The notes under the pieces: generated by a model
Databases searched by the model: none
Told to the model about the DNA's origin: nothing
The model's input: only the letters and a program-made list of their open reading frames with translations
NCBI GenBank assembly: GCA_030430075.1
Contig: JAUIGN010000016.1
Location: 62,001-126,000, forward strand
Direction of reading: 5' to 3'
DNA from: a bacterium
GTDB taxonomy: Bacteria; Planctomycetota; Planctomycetia; Pirellulales; Pirellulaceae
Length of the DNA stretch: 64,000 nucleotides
In this document: positions 17,217 through 25,869 of the stretch, in pieces
How positions within the stretch are numbered: position 1 is the first letter of the stretch
Layout of the letters: every line of letters begins with the position of its first letter
Position numbers and translations under genes: made by a program

Positions 17217-18416
17217 ATGAAGACACCCGATTGGAATTGGATCGGCCGCGTGACTCGGCTCGGAAAGCCTGCCCTAGCACTGCTTGTCTTCTGCACGCCG
17301 CTGGCCGCGGACGACGACATGCCAACAGCCATTAACCATGCGAAATCCCTTTCGCGTGCCTTCCGATCGGCGGCCCGAACCGTGACGCCGTCGGTGGTGA
17401 CAATCATCGCCAAGCAGAAGATCCGTGGCCGGAACGGCGGCCAGGCCGGACTGCGGGACCTGTTGAACGACCCCGAGCTGCGTCGTCTCTTCCCCGATGG
17501 CCAGATCCCCCAGTTGCCGCAAGGTGACGAGGACGGCGAGTCACCCGACTTTCCCGGCTTCAACTCGCATGTCGGTTCCGGTGTTGTCATCGACACGACG
17601 GGCATCGTGATGACGAACAACCATGTGGTCGCCGGCGCGGACGAGGTCATCGTGCGTCTCCAGGACGGGTCGGAGATCACGGCCTCGGAAATCCGCCGTG
17701 ATCCGCTCAGCGATGTGGCGATCGTACGGTTCTCGCCCGAGACGGACCTGACCGCCGCCGCGATTGGTGACTCCGCCGGCCTGGAAATCGGCGACTGGGT
17801 GATTGCGATCGGCAGCCCATTCGAGCTCGAAGCAACCGTCAGCGCCGGGATCATCAGTGCCAAGGGGCGCGGCATCAGTCGTATCCCTCGTGGTCGACTG
17901 ATCCAAACCGATGCGGCCATCAACCCGGGAAACTCGGGTGGCCCGCTGGTCGGCCTGGACGGCAAGATTGTCGGCATCAACACGGCGATCGCCACGAATA
18001 ACGGCGGCTACCAGGGAGTCGGTTTCGCGATTCCGGTCAATCAGGCCAAATGGATCAGCGACGAATTGCTGGCACACGGACGGGTCCGTCGAGCGTGGTT
18101 GGGGATCAGAATCGGCGAATTGAACGCCGATGCCGCGCGACGGCTCAAACTGAGGGCCCGCTCCGGCGTACGTGTCGTCGATGTGATCCGGGAAGGTCCG
18201 GCGGACAAGTCGGGCATCCAGAACGATGACGTGATCATCAAGTTTGGGGAAGTCGCCGTTCGGTCGCCTGGGGATCTGCAAGCGGCAGTCGAGCAACAGC
18301 CGATCGGTTCCGCGCGGAAGATGATTGTCGTTCGTGATGGAGACGACGTGACGCTCGACGTCACCCTGGCGGCGTTGCCCGAACCACCGGCGCGACGTCC
18401 GGCAGAAGACGAATGA
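17217..18416 (+). CDS. HtrA/DegP-type serine protease with PDZ domain
   Basis: Periplasmic-type trypsin-fold protease of 399 residues. An N-terminal signal segment (LALLVFCTPLAADDD) precedes the protease domain. The catalytic triad is visible: His136 in TNNHVV, Asp166 in PLSDVAIV and Ser240 in GNSGGPL. One PDZ domain follows (about residues 285-385, WLGIRIGE, then DVIREGPADKSGIQ). A second PDZ domain, as in DegP, is absent, so it is closer to DegS/HtrA forms in layout. TTG at 17211 and ATG at 17214 are alternative starts. The ATG at 17217 is preferred because GAAGGA stands 6 bases upstream. Likely role: quality control of exported proteins. A perfect TATAAT promoter is just upstream. Confidence 0.93.
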   Translation: MKTPDWNWIGRVTRLGKPALALLVFCTPLAADDDMPTAINHAKSLSRAFRSAARTVTPSVVTIIAKQKIRGRNGGQAGLRDLLNDPELRRLFPDGQIPQLPQGDEDGESPDFPGFNSHVGSGVVIDTTGIVMTNNHVVAGADEVIVRLQDGSEITASEIRRDPLSDVAIVRFSPETDLTAAAIGDSAGLEIGDWVIAIGSPFELEATVSAGIISAKGRGISRIPRGRLIQTDAAINPGNSGGPLVGLDGKIVGINTAIATNNGGYQGVGFAIPVNQAKWISDELLAHGRVRRAWLGIRIGELNADAARRLKLRARSGVRVVDVIREGPADKSGIQNDDVIIKFGEVAVRSPGDLQAAVEQQPIGSARKMIVVRDGDDVTLDVTLAALPEPPARRPAEDE

Positions 18417-18722
18417 TCGGGCGCTGATCGGCGGAGTTCGGAATCGCGTTGCTTGTCGTCGCAGCAACCGCGTTCAAGCGGGCGACATGCGAGCTGAGGG
18501 CGCACGGCCCCCCCGCAGCGCGCTGCCGGGGGCATCGTCCGGCCGCGCCGCATCGGTTAGAATCCTGGCTGCGGCTGTCGCGTGGCGCAACCTGTTGCTG
18601 GTTCCTCACCCTCGCAGGCTGGTCCCTCCGCGCACGCGACGTTTTTCAACTTGCGACTTCGGGCCCGCTTGCCGGACATTCCGATCGCACTGTCTGTTGG
18701 CGTCTTCCTCTTCGGTGGTGGC
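18417..18722. other. Intergenic region, 306 bases
   Basis: No gene is supported. A TAGAAT hexamer at 18558-18563 could be a -10 for mgtE, but no good -35 accompanies it. I looked for an M-box or ykoK-type magnesium riboswitch and do not see its conserved core. Confidence 0.3.
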
Positions 18723-20078
18723 ATGATTAATACGCTCTACCTGCCCGAACTCCGCGAGATGCTGAACGAGAATGACGGTGCCGAGTTGCGGGAATTCTGC
18801 ACAGCGATCCACCCAGCCAGGACGGCTGAGTTCATGGAGGGTCTGACGGCCGGCGAGTCGTGGCAAGTGATGCGACACGCACCGCCCTGGCTCCGCGGTC
18901 AGATCTTCGCTTTCCTGGACGAAGAAAAACAGTTGGAGATTCTGGAGTCGCAGGATCGCTCAGAGATTGCGGACCTGGTTGGAGACCTGGCGGCGGATGA
19001 CCGCGTCGACCTGTTGGATGATATTGACGAAGAAATCGTCGAAGAACTCCTGCCGCTGATGCCGACGGAGGAACGTCGCGAGTTCCTCCGTCTCCGCTCG
19101 TATCCGGAAGGGTCTGCCGGCGCGGTCATGACGACGGAAGCCGCCAAGCTGGATGAAAACTTGACTGTCGAGGCTGCCCTGCAGGAACTCAGCCGGCAGG
19201 CGATGGAACTCGAGACGATCTATTACCTGTTCATCGTCGACGACACCGACCATCTCCGCGGGCTCGTTTCCGCACGTCAACTTGTTTCCGCGATTGCCAA
19301 ACCGGACGTCAAACTATCCGATCTGATGGAAACCGACCTGGTCACGGCGGACGTTATGGAAGACCAGGAAGACGTGGCCCGCAAGGTGGCCAAGTACGAC
19401 CTCTTGGCGATTCCCGTCGTCGATCACGAGCACCGGATGCTGGGGATCATCACGCACGATGACGTCATCGACGTGATGCGCGAGGAAGCTCGCGAGGATG
19501 CTCACCGGATCGCAGCCGTCGAACCGTTCGAGGCCAGCTATTCGAAGACCCCGTTGCTGCTTCTCAGTTGGAAGCGGGGAATTTGGCTCACCGTGCTCTT
19601 CCTGTTTGCCCTGCTCACAGCCGCCGCCTTGCGTCACTATGACGAGCAGTTGGCACGCTGGGGATGGTTGGCCTGGTTTCTGCCGCTGGTCATCTCGAGC
19701 GGAGGAAATACAGGAAGCCAAACGGCCACGCTGATCATTACCGCCATGGCACTCGGCGACGTCAAACCCTCCGATTGGTTGCGGGTCGTCTTCAAGGAAT
19801 TGGGAACCGGACTCGTCCTGGGCGGATTCCTGGCAACCATTGGCTTCGCCGCGGCGGCAATGATGGCGACCAGCGTCCGCGACGCGATGGTCATCCCGTT
19901 CACACTGCTGCTGGTGGTCCTCTGCGGCACTTTTTCGGGCGCCGTGCTGCCACTGGTTTTTCGGCGACTCGGCCTCGACCCGGCCTTGATGAGCAGTCCC
20001 TTCGTGGCCGGGATCATTGATATCGTGGGGATCGTCATCTACATCAACGTCGCGATGGTGGTCTTGTCTCGTGTCTGA
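18723..20078 (+). CDS. mgtE: Magnesium transporter MgtE
   Basis: MgtE family, 451 residues. An acidic N-domain (about 1-115, rich in Glu/Asp, e.g. LLDDIDEEIVEELLPLM) is followed by two CBS domains (about 125-245, ending IITHDDVIDVMREEA). Five membrane helices follow from about residue 275 to the end. The pore signature SSGGNTGSQTATLIIT is present, equivalent to the GGNxGSQ element of known MgtE channels. The cytoplasmic N and CBS domains bind Mg2+ and close the channel when Mg2+ is abundant, as known for the family. The frame is open back to 18582, but the ATG at 18723 begins the normal MgtE start (MINTLYLPELREML). No riboswitch is visible upstream. Confidence 0.95.
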   Translation: MINTLYLPELREMLNENDGAELREFCTAIHPARTAEFMEGLTAGESWQVMRHAPPWLRGQIFAFLDEEKQLEILESQDRSEIADLVGDLAADDRVDLLDDIDEEIVEELLPLMPTEERREFLRLRSYPEGSAGAVMTTEAAKLDENLTVEAALQELSRQAMELETIYYLFIVDDTDHLRGLVSARQLVSAIAKPDVKLSDLMETDLVTADVMEDQEDVARKVAKYDLLAIPVVDHEHRMLGIITHDDVIDVMREEAREDAHRIAAVEPFEASYSKTPLLLLSWKRGIWLTVLFLFALLTAAALRHYDEQLARWGWLAWFLPLVISSGGNTGSQTATLIITAMALGDVKPSDWLRVVFKELGTGLVLGGFLATIGFAAAAMMATSVRDAMVIPFTLLLVVLCGTFSGAVLPLVFRRLGLDPALMSSPFVAGIIDIVGIVIYINVAMVVLSRV

Positions 20079-20182
20079 GCCGAGCGTTTCCTGCAGTGCA
20101 CGGCAGACGTCGGGCCCGCTCTGCGATCCAGCCTGAAACGGGCTCCACCAAACAACCTGACCGAGCGAGGAGACGAACATCC

Positions 20183-20950
20183 ATGCAGGCGATTATCATT
20201 GGAGCCGGTCGCGGCAGCCGGCTCATGCCCACCACGGCGGACGCGCCCAAGTGCTTCGCGGAAGTCGGCGGGCGAAGAATCCTCGATTGGACCGTGCAAG
20301 CCTTTCGCGATCACGGCATCGACCGAATCACGTTTATTGGCGGGTACCGCATCGACTCCGTACGGAGAGACTACCCCCAATTCGCCTTTCGCCATAATGT
20401 CGAATGGGAACGCAACAACATTCTGGCGTCACTGTTGTACGCCGAAGACGTGATGGAGGAACCGTTTGTTTGCTGCTATTCGGACATTCTCTTCACCAGC
20501 AACATCGTCGGCGAGATCCTCCGCTGTGACGCCGACATCGCCCTGGCGTGTGATACCGACTGGCTGACGCGGTACGAACACCGTACCGAACACCCATCCG
20601 ACGATGCGGAGAAAGTCACGGCGGCCAACGGGCAAGTCACACGGATCCACCGCCAGATTCCGGAAGACGAGGCCTATGGTGAGTACATCGGCCTGGCAAA
20701 ATTTTCAGCGAGCGGAGCCGCTGCCCTGAGACGGTGTTACCATGATCGCCGAGCCACATTCGCCGGAAAACCGTACCGTGAAGCCAGGGTCTTCGAAAAA
20801 GCCTATCTGATCCACTTGCTCCAGGACATGCTGGAAGACGGACAGCCCATGGGACATGCGGATACCCCTGGCGGCTATATTGAAGTCGATACCCAACAAG
20901 ATTTCGACTATGCCCGCGAGCATTGGGTCGCTCGCCACCTCGGGCGATGA
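20183..20950 (+). CDS. NTP-transferase (sugar- or choline-phosphate type)
   Basis: A 255-residue nucleotidyltransferase with the N-terminal nucleotide-binding signature IIIGAGRGSRLMPTT followed by PKCFAEVGG, the GxGxR...PK pattern of Rossmann-like pyrophosphorylases. The metal Asp is in CCYSDILF. The short single-domain layout resembles LicC/choline-phosphate cytidylyltransferases and hexose-1-phosphate nucleotidyltransferases. The exact sugar cannot be told. GAGGAGA stands about 10 bases before the ATG at 20183, which decides the start within a frame open from 20096. The MetE-like gene follows 34 bases later and may share its transcript, though no pathway link is evident. Confidence 0.82.
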   Translation: MQAIIIGAGRGSRLMPTTADAPKCFAEVGGRRILDWTVQAFRDHGIDRITFIGGYRIDSVRRDYPQFAFRHNVEWERNNILASLLYAEDVMEEPFVCCYSDILFTSNIVGEILRCDADIALACDTDWLTRYEHRTEHPSDDAEKVTAANGQVTRIHRQIPEDEAYGEYIGLAKFSASGAAALRRCYHDRRATFAGKPYREARVFEKAYLIHLLQDMLEDGQPMGHADTPGGYIEVDTQQDFDYAREHWVARHLGR

Positions 20951-20984
20951 TCACAGCAACGGAATGGCTCAGAGGATCGGAACG

Positions 20985-22052
20985 ATGGCAACCAGTCAGC
21001 TTTTCCCCGCGTCAATTATCGGGTCCCTGCCGCGTCCGGCATTTGTCAAAGATCTGATCTCGGAAGATCATCAGTTCTCTACGGACGACGATGAACGGTG
21101 GATGGCGGCCGCAATTCGCTCGGTCGTCGCACTGCAGGAAGCAGCCGGTCTGGATGTGGTGTCCGACGGAGAATGGCGGCGGAAGTCGTATATCGGCGTG
21201 ATTGCCGAATTGGCGCATGGATTCGAATTGAGTCGTAACCCGGTTGACGGCCGGCCCTGGACGATCGTCAAGGACCGGCTGAGCCCGAAGCAGCCCGGAT
21301 TCATCGCCCGCGAAGTCGCCTTCCTGAAGAAGTTGACCAATCGCGATATCAAGGCCACGCTGCCCGCCCCGGCGCTGCTCGGCGAACGTATGTGGGATGC
21401 CGATGCATCATCTCACGCCTACCCGACCCGCGAAGCATTCGTCCAAGATTGCGTTCCGATTTTGCGCCGTGAAATCGAACTGCTCCGCGATGAAGGTGTC
21501 GCCATCATTCAAGTCGATGACCCCCACCTGTGCCTCTTTGTGTCCGATCAGGTACGAGCCGGCTACGCCAATCCCGACCAGGCGGCCGATTTCGCTGTCG
21601 ACATGGACAACGACCTGGTTCGCGGGTTCGACGACGTCCGGCTGGCGGTCCACCTCTGTCGCCGCGCCGGCGCCCGCGCCCGCGGTGAGGCCGATCACCA
21701 GGGCAGCTATGCACCGATCATGGGGCAACTCCGGAAGCTGGCCGTGGGCCATCTCACCATGGAGTTCACCTCGCCGGGGTCCGGAGAGATGTCTGTACTC
21801 CGCGAGCTACCGGAGAACATTGAGATCGGTCTCGGCTGCGTCAGCACCTTCCCGGGTGAAATCGATTCCGTCGATACCATCGTCGCGCGCGTCGAACAGG
21901 CCCTGCAATACGTGGCCCCCGAACGGATCACGCTCAACCCCGAATGCGGATTCGCGCCCGGGTCGGGTGCGGTCGTCAGCATTGACGAGGTCTACACAAA
22001 ATTGCAGAACGAAGTCGCCGCAGCCCGGCGGCTTCGCGAAAAGTACTCCTGA
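20985..22052 (+). CDS. MetE C-terminal-like cobalamin-independent methyltransferase
   Basis: A 355-residue protein of the UROD/MetE-C superfamily. It covers only the catalytic half of MetE, about half the length of full MetE. The zinc site is intact: His223 and Cys225 in VHLCRRAG, Glu260 in MEFTSPGSG and Cys321 in LNPECGFAPG. The N-terminal IIGSLPRP matches the family opening. Such stand-alone proteins include archaeal-type methionine synthases and epoxyalkane:CoM-transferase relatives, so the methyl donor and thiol acceptor are uncertain. AGAGGA 8 bases upstream selects the ATG at 20985 within a frame open from 20856. A strong hairpin 35 bases after the stop may end the transcript. Confidence 0.8.
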   Translation: MATSQLFPASIIGSLPRPAFVKDLISEDHQFSTDDDERWMAAAIRSVVALQEAAGLDVVSDGEWRRKSYIGVIAELAHGFELSRNPVDGRPWTIVKDRLSPKQPGFIAREVAFLKKLTNRDIKATLPAPALLGERMWDADASSHAYPTREAFVQDCVPILRREIELLRDEGVAIIQVDDPHLCLFVSDQVRAGYANPDQAADFAVDMDNDLVRGFDDVRLAVHLCRRAGARARGEADHQGSYAPIMGQLRKLAVGHLTMEFTSPGSGEMSVLRELPENIEIGLGCVSTFPGEIDSVDTIVARVEQALQYVAPERITLNPECGFAPGSGAVVSIDEVYTKLQNEVAAARRLREKYS

Positions 22053-22086
22053 GGCGCTTTCGTGCAACCACGTCGTCAACCGGGCT

Positions 22087-22126
22087 GCCGCCAGACGGTC
22101 GAAGGTCGGCTTCACCGTCTGGCGGC
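22087..22126 (+). terminator. 13-bp perfect inverted repeat after the MetE-like gene
   Basis: GCCGCCAGACGGT (22087-22099) pairs with ACCGTCTGGCGGC (22114-22126) around a 14-base loop. It begins 35 bases after the stop codon. There is no T-tract, so this is a stable hairpin that may act as a factor-assisted terminator. Confidence 0.5.
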
Positions 22127-22277
22127 GGCGGCATCCCGCCTGCTCAGCGACCAACGGCCCCGTGGTCTCACCCCCCAACGGTTGCGGAATGATGGGAGCC
22201 TGCGCCGCTGGGCTGTTCACTCAGAAACCGCCGGGTAAGGCACGCTGCCGGCAGGGCAGGGGACGCCGGCCCAGTCG

Positions 22278-22670
22278 TCAAGGGTGCCAGTGCCTGGAGC
22301 GGTGCACGTCGAAGTGACCTGGCTGGAAGTCGAGGTGGTTACCGTGCCAGTAGTAACTCGGCGGGTGCCAATCCAGGTGGGGCGCCGCCGGGTAGCATTG
22401 GCCATGATATCCGGCGTGGCCGTAGAGTTGCACGCGCGGGGGATAAACGCCGTGGTGGCCGTAGCCATGCCCCACATGTCGGCGGTGATGGGCCGAATGG
22501 AGATAGTTGTGGTTCGGCACAAAATAGTGCCCGCCGCGATGAACTCCGCCGCGAACCCCAAACCCACCAATCTGGACACGGACTTGCGCTTGCGCCTCCG
22601 CCGCGCTGGCCACCAGCACGACGCCCGCTGCGATGATCGGAAACGCCAGTAATCGACTCGTACGGAACAT
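22278..22670 (-). CDS. His/Tyr/Gly-rich exported protein, unknown function
   Basis: A 130-residue protein with a clear signal peptide (LLAFPIIAAGVVLVASAAEA, cleaved after AEA or AQA). The mature part is dominated by His, Gly, Tyr and Pro (for example HYFVPNHNYLHSAHHRRH and HGYGHHGVYPP), with few charged residues apart from His/Arg. GGAGGG 8 bases before the ATG makes this one of the best-supported starts in the window. No domain was recognised. The His-richness suggests divalent metal binding or a surface structural role, which is an inference. Its upstream region carries two palindromes, described separately. The convergent MetE-like gene ends 225 bases away. Confidence 0.75.
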   Translation of the reverse strand: MFRTSRLLAFPIIAAGVVLVASAAEAQAQVRVQIGGFGVRGGVHRGGHYFVPNHNYLHSAHHRRHVGHGYGHHGVYPPRVQLYGHAGYHGQCYPAAPHLDWHPPSYYWHGNHLDFQPGHFDVHRSRHWHP

Positions 22671-23202
22671 GTTGATATCCCTCCAACCCTGGATCGATAG
22701 ATATCTGACTTGCCACCCAAGTCAGCGATCCAAATGGGTTGCAAACCGGTTGCCAGGACCTCCGTTGCTGCCAATATTTCTTGGCGGAGCAACGAGTTAC
22801 GACAGGCGACCATGCTCGACAAGAGGCCCGATAGACGTTGTAATTTTTACAATCACAACGAGTTACGATCACCGTGCCGGGCCGCTCGGGCAGCATCGGC
22901 AGGCGGACCGAACTCCGGCGCGGAGCGCCGACTTCTGGCACCTGGTTTCGTGCGACGGCGAAGAAATCGTCTACAGATCGACGGCAGGCGCCATCACCTT
23001 GACAACACGCCTGGCTGGCCGGAGGGCCGTCAGCGGAGCCCGGCCAACGAATACCCTGAGCTCGTTTCGCCTCTTGGCTCGTGACAAAAATACGCCGGAG
23101 CGATGACGGGGGCGCTGACCACGTTTCCCCCCAGGACCGATGGGCTGCCGGCTTCGTTCGGCCACGCGCAGCTTGCAGCACTCCGCAGCACGGCACGGCG
23201 TC
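22671..23202. other. Intergenic region with regulatory palindromes, 532 bases
   Basis: No gene is supported here. Besides the palindrome at 22705-22725 it holds TTGTAA-TTT-TTACAA (22838-22852), which sits inside a CGTTGT...ACAACG pair (22836-22841, 22855-22860). A 12-base direct repeat CAACGAGTTACG occurs at 22790-22801 and 22856-22867. The rest, up to the end of the oxidoreductase gene, shows nothing I can name. Confidence 0.45.
22705..22725 (-). promoter_or_regulatory. 8-bp palindrome (operator or leader hairpin) before the His-rich gene
   Basis: CTGACTTG (22705-22712), loop CCACC, CAAGTCAG (22718-22725) lie 35 bases upstream of the start of the His-rich gene. Perfect arms at this distance could be a repressor site or a leader hairpin. 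Confidence 0.45.
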
Positions 23203-24522
23203 TCACGCTGGATATTTCCACGGGGCACGGTATTCGCGGCGAAGCAGCGCATTCGCCGCGTCGTCATCGACGATTTGCTCGCGATCGCCGTCCCAGCGCA
23301 CGCTCCGCCCCAACTTGTAGGAGAGCATGCCCAGCAGACTCATGTTGGTCGAGAGATGGCCTGACTCGATATCGCATACCGGCTTTTTGCCCATCTGAAT
23401 GCTGTCGATGAAGTCGGCCCACAGGAGCTTGAGGTTATGACCATCCGGTTCCTGAAGCTGTGAGTCCTGATGAACCACCTTCTCTCTGGCATTGGCCGGA
23501 TAGAAGGTCCACCCATCACGCCACCCCATGTGGAAGGTGCCCTTGGTGCCGTAGAAGTAGCAGCCGATCGCGTGCTTCTCCGCATGATTGCGCGCGAACT
23601 TGCGATGTTCCCAGGTCGCCGTGAAAGATTCAAACTGGTAGGTCGCGACCTGATGATCGGGTGCATCGGTCGTCTGCTCTTTCTCATTCAGAACGACGGG
23701 CCCCGCGATCGGACGCCCGCCCGTGGAATAGACCGTGCGGGGGAACTTCTCGTCCGTCCACCACAGCACCTGGTCCAGCCAATGCACGCCCCAATCCCCC
23801 AAGGTTCCGTTGGCAAAGTCGAGGAAATGTCGGAATCCGCCGGGGTGGATCTTGTTGTTAAAGGGACGTAGCGGCGCCGGCCCGCAGTACATCTCCCAAT
23901 CCAACCCTTCCGGTGGCCGGCTGTTGGCGGTTGGAGACTCGTGCCCGCCGCCTCCCAGCACGAACATCCGGACCATCCCGATCTCGCCGGCGTGCCCCGC
24001 CTTCAAGAACTTCATGCCGGAAACATGATGCGGTCCAATCCGTCGATGCAAGCCGACCTGAACTGTTGAACCGGCGTCACGGGCCGCGTTGAGCGTGGCG
24101 CGGCTCTCTGCAATCGTATGGCCGGTCGGCTTTTCCAGGAAGACGTGGGCGCCCGCTTCCACGGCGGCAATCGCGTTCAGCGCATGCCAATGATCGGGCG
24201 TCGCCACGATCGCGATGTCAATCTCTTCTTTTTCCAACAATTCCCTCACGTCCTGATAGCCGCGAGGCAACGTCCCCGACAAATCATTGACCTCTTCGGC
24301 CGCCAACTCGAGCGTATCCCGATCCACGTCCGCCAGGGCAACGGGCCGGCAATTGCCGGCCGCCAGCGCCTCCCGCAAGATGTTCATTCCCCACCAGCCT
24401 GCCCCGATCAGGGCCGTTCGGTAGACCTTCGCTTTGGACATCGCGTGGACCGCTGGAGCTCCGGCAAGAGTCAGCCCGGTTGCGGTGGCAGCTTTGACAA
24501 AGTCGCGACGATTCGGGTGCAT
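23203..24522 (-). CDS. Gfo/Idh/MocA-family oxidoreductase with Tat signal
   Basis: A 439-residue protein starting with a twin-arginine signal (RRDFVKAATATGLTLAG), so it is exported folded with its cofactor. The NAD(P)-binding fold is at the N terminus (TALIGAGWWGMNILREAL). The family motif ATPDHWHALNAIAAVEAGAH is followed by VFLEKPTG, whose Lys is catalytic in this family. The C-terminal alpha/beta domain ends near RREYRAPWKYP. Two ATGs (24525, 24522) are in tandem behind AGGAAAC; the second was chosen. It lies 90 bases after the PQQ-propeller gene on the same strand, probably at the end of that operon. Planctomycetes carry many such secreted dehydrogenases of unknown sugar specificity; the substrate is not predictable. 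Confidence 0.88.
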   Translation of the reverse strand: MHPNRRDFVKAATATGLTLAGAPAVHAMSKAKVYRTALIGAGWWGMNILREALAAGNCRPVALADVDRDTLELAAEEVNDLSGTLPRGYQDVRELLEKEEIDIAIVATPDHWHALNAIAAVEAGAHVFLEKPTGHTIAESRATLNAARDAGSTVQVGLHRRIGPHHVSGMKFLKAGHAGEIGMVRMFVLGGGGHESPTANSRPPEGLDWEMYCGPAPLRPFNNKIHPGGFRHFLDFANGTLGDWGVHWLDQVLWWTDEKFPRTVYSTGGRPIAGPVVLNEKEQTTDAPDHQVATYQFESFTATWEHRKFARNHAEKHAIGCYFYGTKGTFHMGWRDGWTFYPANAREKVVHQDSQLQEPDGHNLKLLWADFIDSIQMGKKPVCDIESGHLSTNMSLLGMLSYKLGRSVRWDGDREQIVDDDAANALLRREYRAPWKYPA

Positions 24523-24612
24523 CATGGTGTTTCCTGGAAATAAAGAGTGGATGGCTCACGGGTTGGCAACCAGCTTCGCGCAGCGGCGATGGCAACCTGG
24601 CGATCGGGAACC

Positions 24613-25869
24613 TCAGGTTTCTTGCCGCACGTCGACACTGACCACTTCGCCGTCATCGCTGCGACAGATGACTCGACCGTTCGCCAGCGTCGGCATAGTC
24701 CAACACCGGCCTTTCAGCACTTTGGCGCGAGCAATCTCTTTGAACGACTTGGGAGAAGCCGCAGCGACCACCAGTTCGCCTTCTTCGGACAGGATAATCA
24801 AACGCTGCCCCGCCGCAATCAATGCGCCCGAACCCAGCCCTTCGAACGACCAGGTGACCTCGCCTGTTGCCAATTCCAGGCACTTGAGAGTTCGGGCCGC
24901 GCCGGTGTCGCCATCGATACCGTAGACGTAGCCGTCAAGCAGCACGGACGAACTGAACTGGTTCTGCATCGCCTTGTGCGACCAGACGACGCCCGGCACG
25001 GCGCCCTGCAAATCGAGCAATGCACAACCCCGATTGTAACCCGACGAGATGAACAGCCGATTGCCGCTCAGCAGCGGATCGGCCGCATTGGCGCCGAATC
25101 GTGTCAACCAGCGGTGCTGCCAGAGCACGTCACCGGTCATCACATTCACCGCGGAATAGAACTTGGCGGACGCCAGGTACATGATCGCCTTCTTATCGTC
25201 GACCTGGAGTACGGGAGTTGTATAGCCGGCCTGGCCGTCGCCGGATTTCCAAATCAGCTCACCAGTCACCTTGTTGAGTGCCATCCCGGCATCGCCCACG
25301 TTGAGCAGCAACCGGTCGCCGAAGACGACCGGCGAGCCGCCGAATCCCCAGCCCGGCAGCCGCGCGCCCGATAACTCCCGCAGATTGGCCGCCCAGATCA
25401 CTTCACCCGTTGCCGCCTGGAGGCAGAACAATTGGCCCTCTCGACCGAGCGAATAGACGTGACCGTCGTCGACCGTCGGTGTGGCCGTCGGGCCGCCCTC
25501 GAAGAAACGCGCATCCAGCGGACTGTCATACGTATGCCGCCAAACTTCCCGGCCGGACTCCGAGTCCAGGCAAACCACGGAGTCGACGTTGTCCGTGTTG
25601 CCCATCGTATAGAGACGTCCGCGACTCACCGTCACCGCCGACAGGCCGGTCCCGACGGACGTCCGCCACATCACCGGCGGTCCGCCGGCCGGCCAATCGG
25701 ACGTCCATTCCGTCTCTGGGCTGATACCGTCGGCCGTCGGCCCCCGCCAACGAAACCAGTCCGCGCCGCGGACGGGCATCACGCCCCACCAGACCCAGGC
25801 CACCACCAGCGCCAGCCACCAGCAAGAGCGGTCGCCTCGTTTTGTGCAATCTCCGTTAATTGGACGCAT
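24613..25869 (-). CDS. Secreted PQQ-type beta-propeller protein
   Basis: A 418-residue protein with an N-terminal signal segment (SCWWLALVVAWVWWGVMPV), then the planctomycete-typical opening ADWFRWRGPTADG. Propeller repeats of the BamB/PQQ type follow: DSESGREVWRHTY, QAATGEVIWAANL, NKVTGELIWKSGD, NVMTGDVLWQHRW and ELATGEVTWSFEG. These form an eight-blade-like propeller. Whether PQQ is bound is unknown, since many family members are structural. The start at 25869 overlaps the end of the upstream gene by 14 bases, with GGAAGGG just before it, so translation is probably coupled. The frame continues upstream to 25983 but only inside the neighbouring gene. Confidence 0.85.
   Translation of the reverse strand: MRPINGDCTKRGDRSCWWLALVVAWVWWGVMPVRGADWFRWRGPTADGISPETEWTSDWPAGGPPVMWRTSVGTGLSAVTVSRGRLYTMGNTDNVDSVVCLDSESGREVWRHTYDSPLDARFFEGGPTATPTVDDGHVYSLGREGQLFCLQAATGEVIWAANLRELSGARLPGWGFGGSPVVFGDRLLLNVGDAGMALNKVTGELIWKSGDGQAGYTTPVLQVDDKKAIMYLASAKFYSAVNVMTGDVLWQHRWLTRFGANAADPLLSGNRLFISSGYNRGCALLDLQGAVPGVVWSHKAMQNQFSSSVLLDGYVYGIDGDTGAARTLKCLELATGEVTWSFEGLGSGALIAAGQRLIILSEEGELVVAAASPKSFKEIARAKVLKGRCWTMPTLANGRVICRSDDGEVVSVDVRQET

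Noticed and set aside
18417-18722. Magnesium riboswitch before mgtE
   Set aside because: No M-box core was found on reading; position alone is not evidence.
22633-23106. 157-codon plus-strand frame in the gap before the oxidoreductase
   Set aside because: Low-complexity, Arg-rich translation, no ribosome binding site, and the region is occupied by palindromes.
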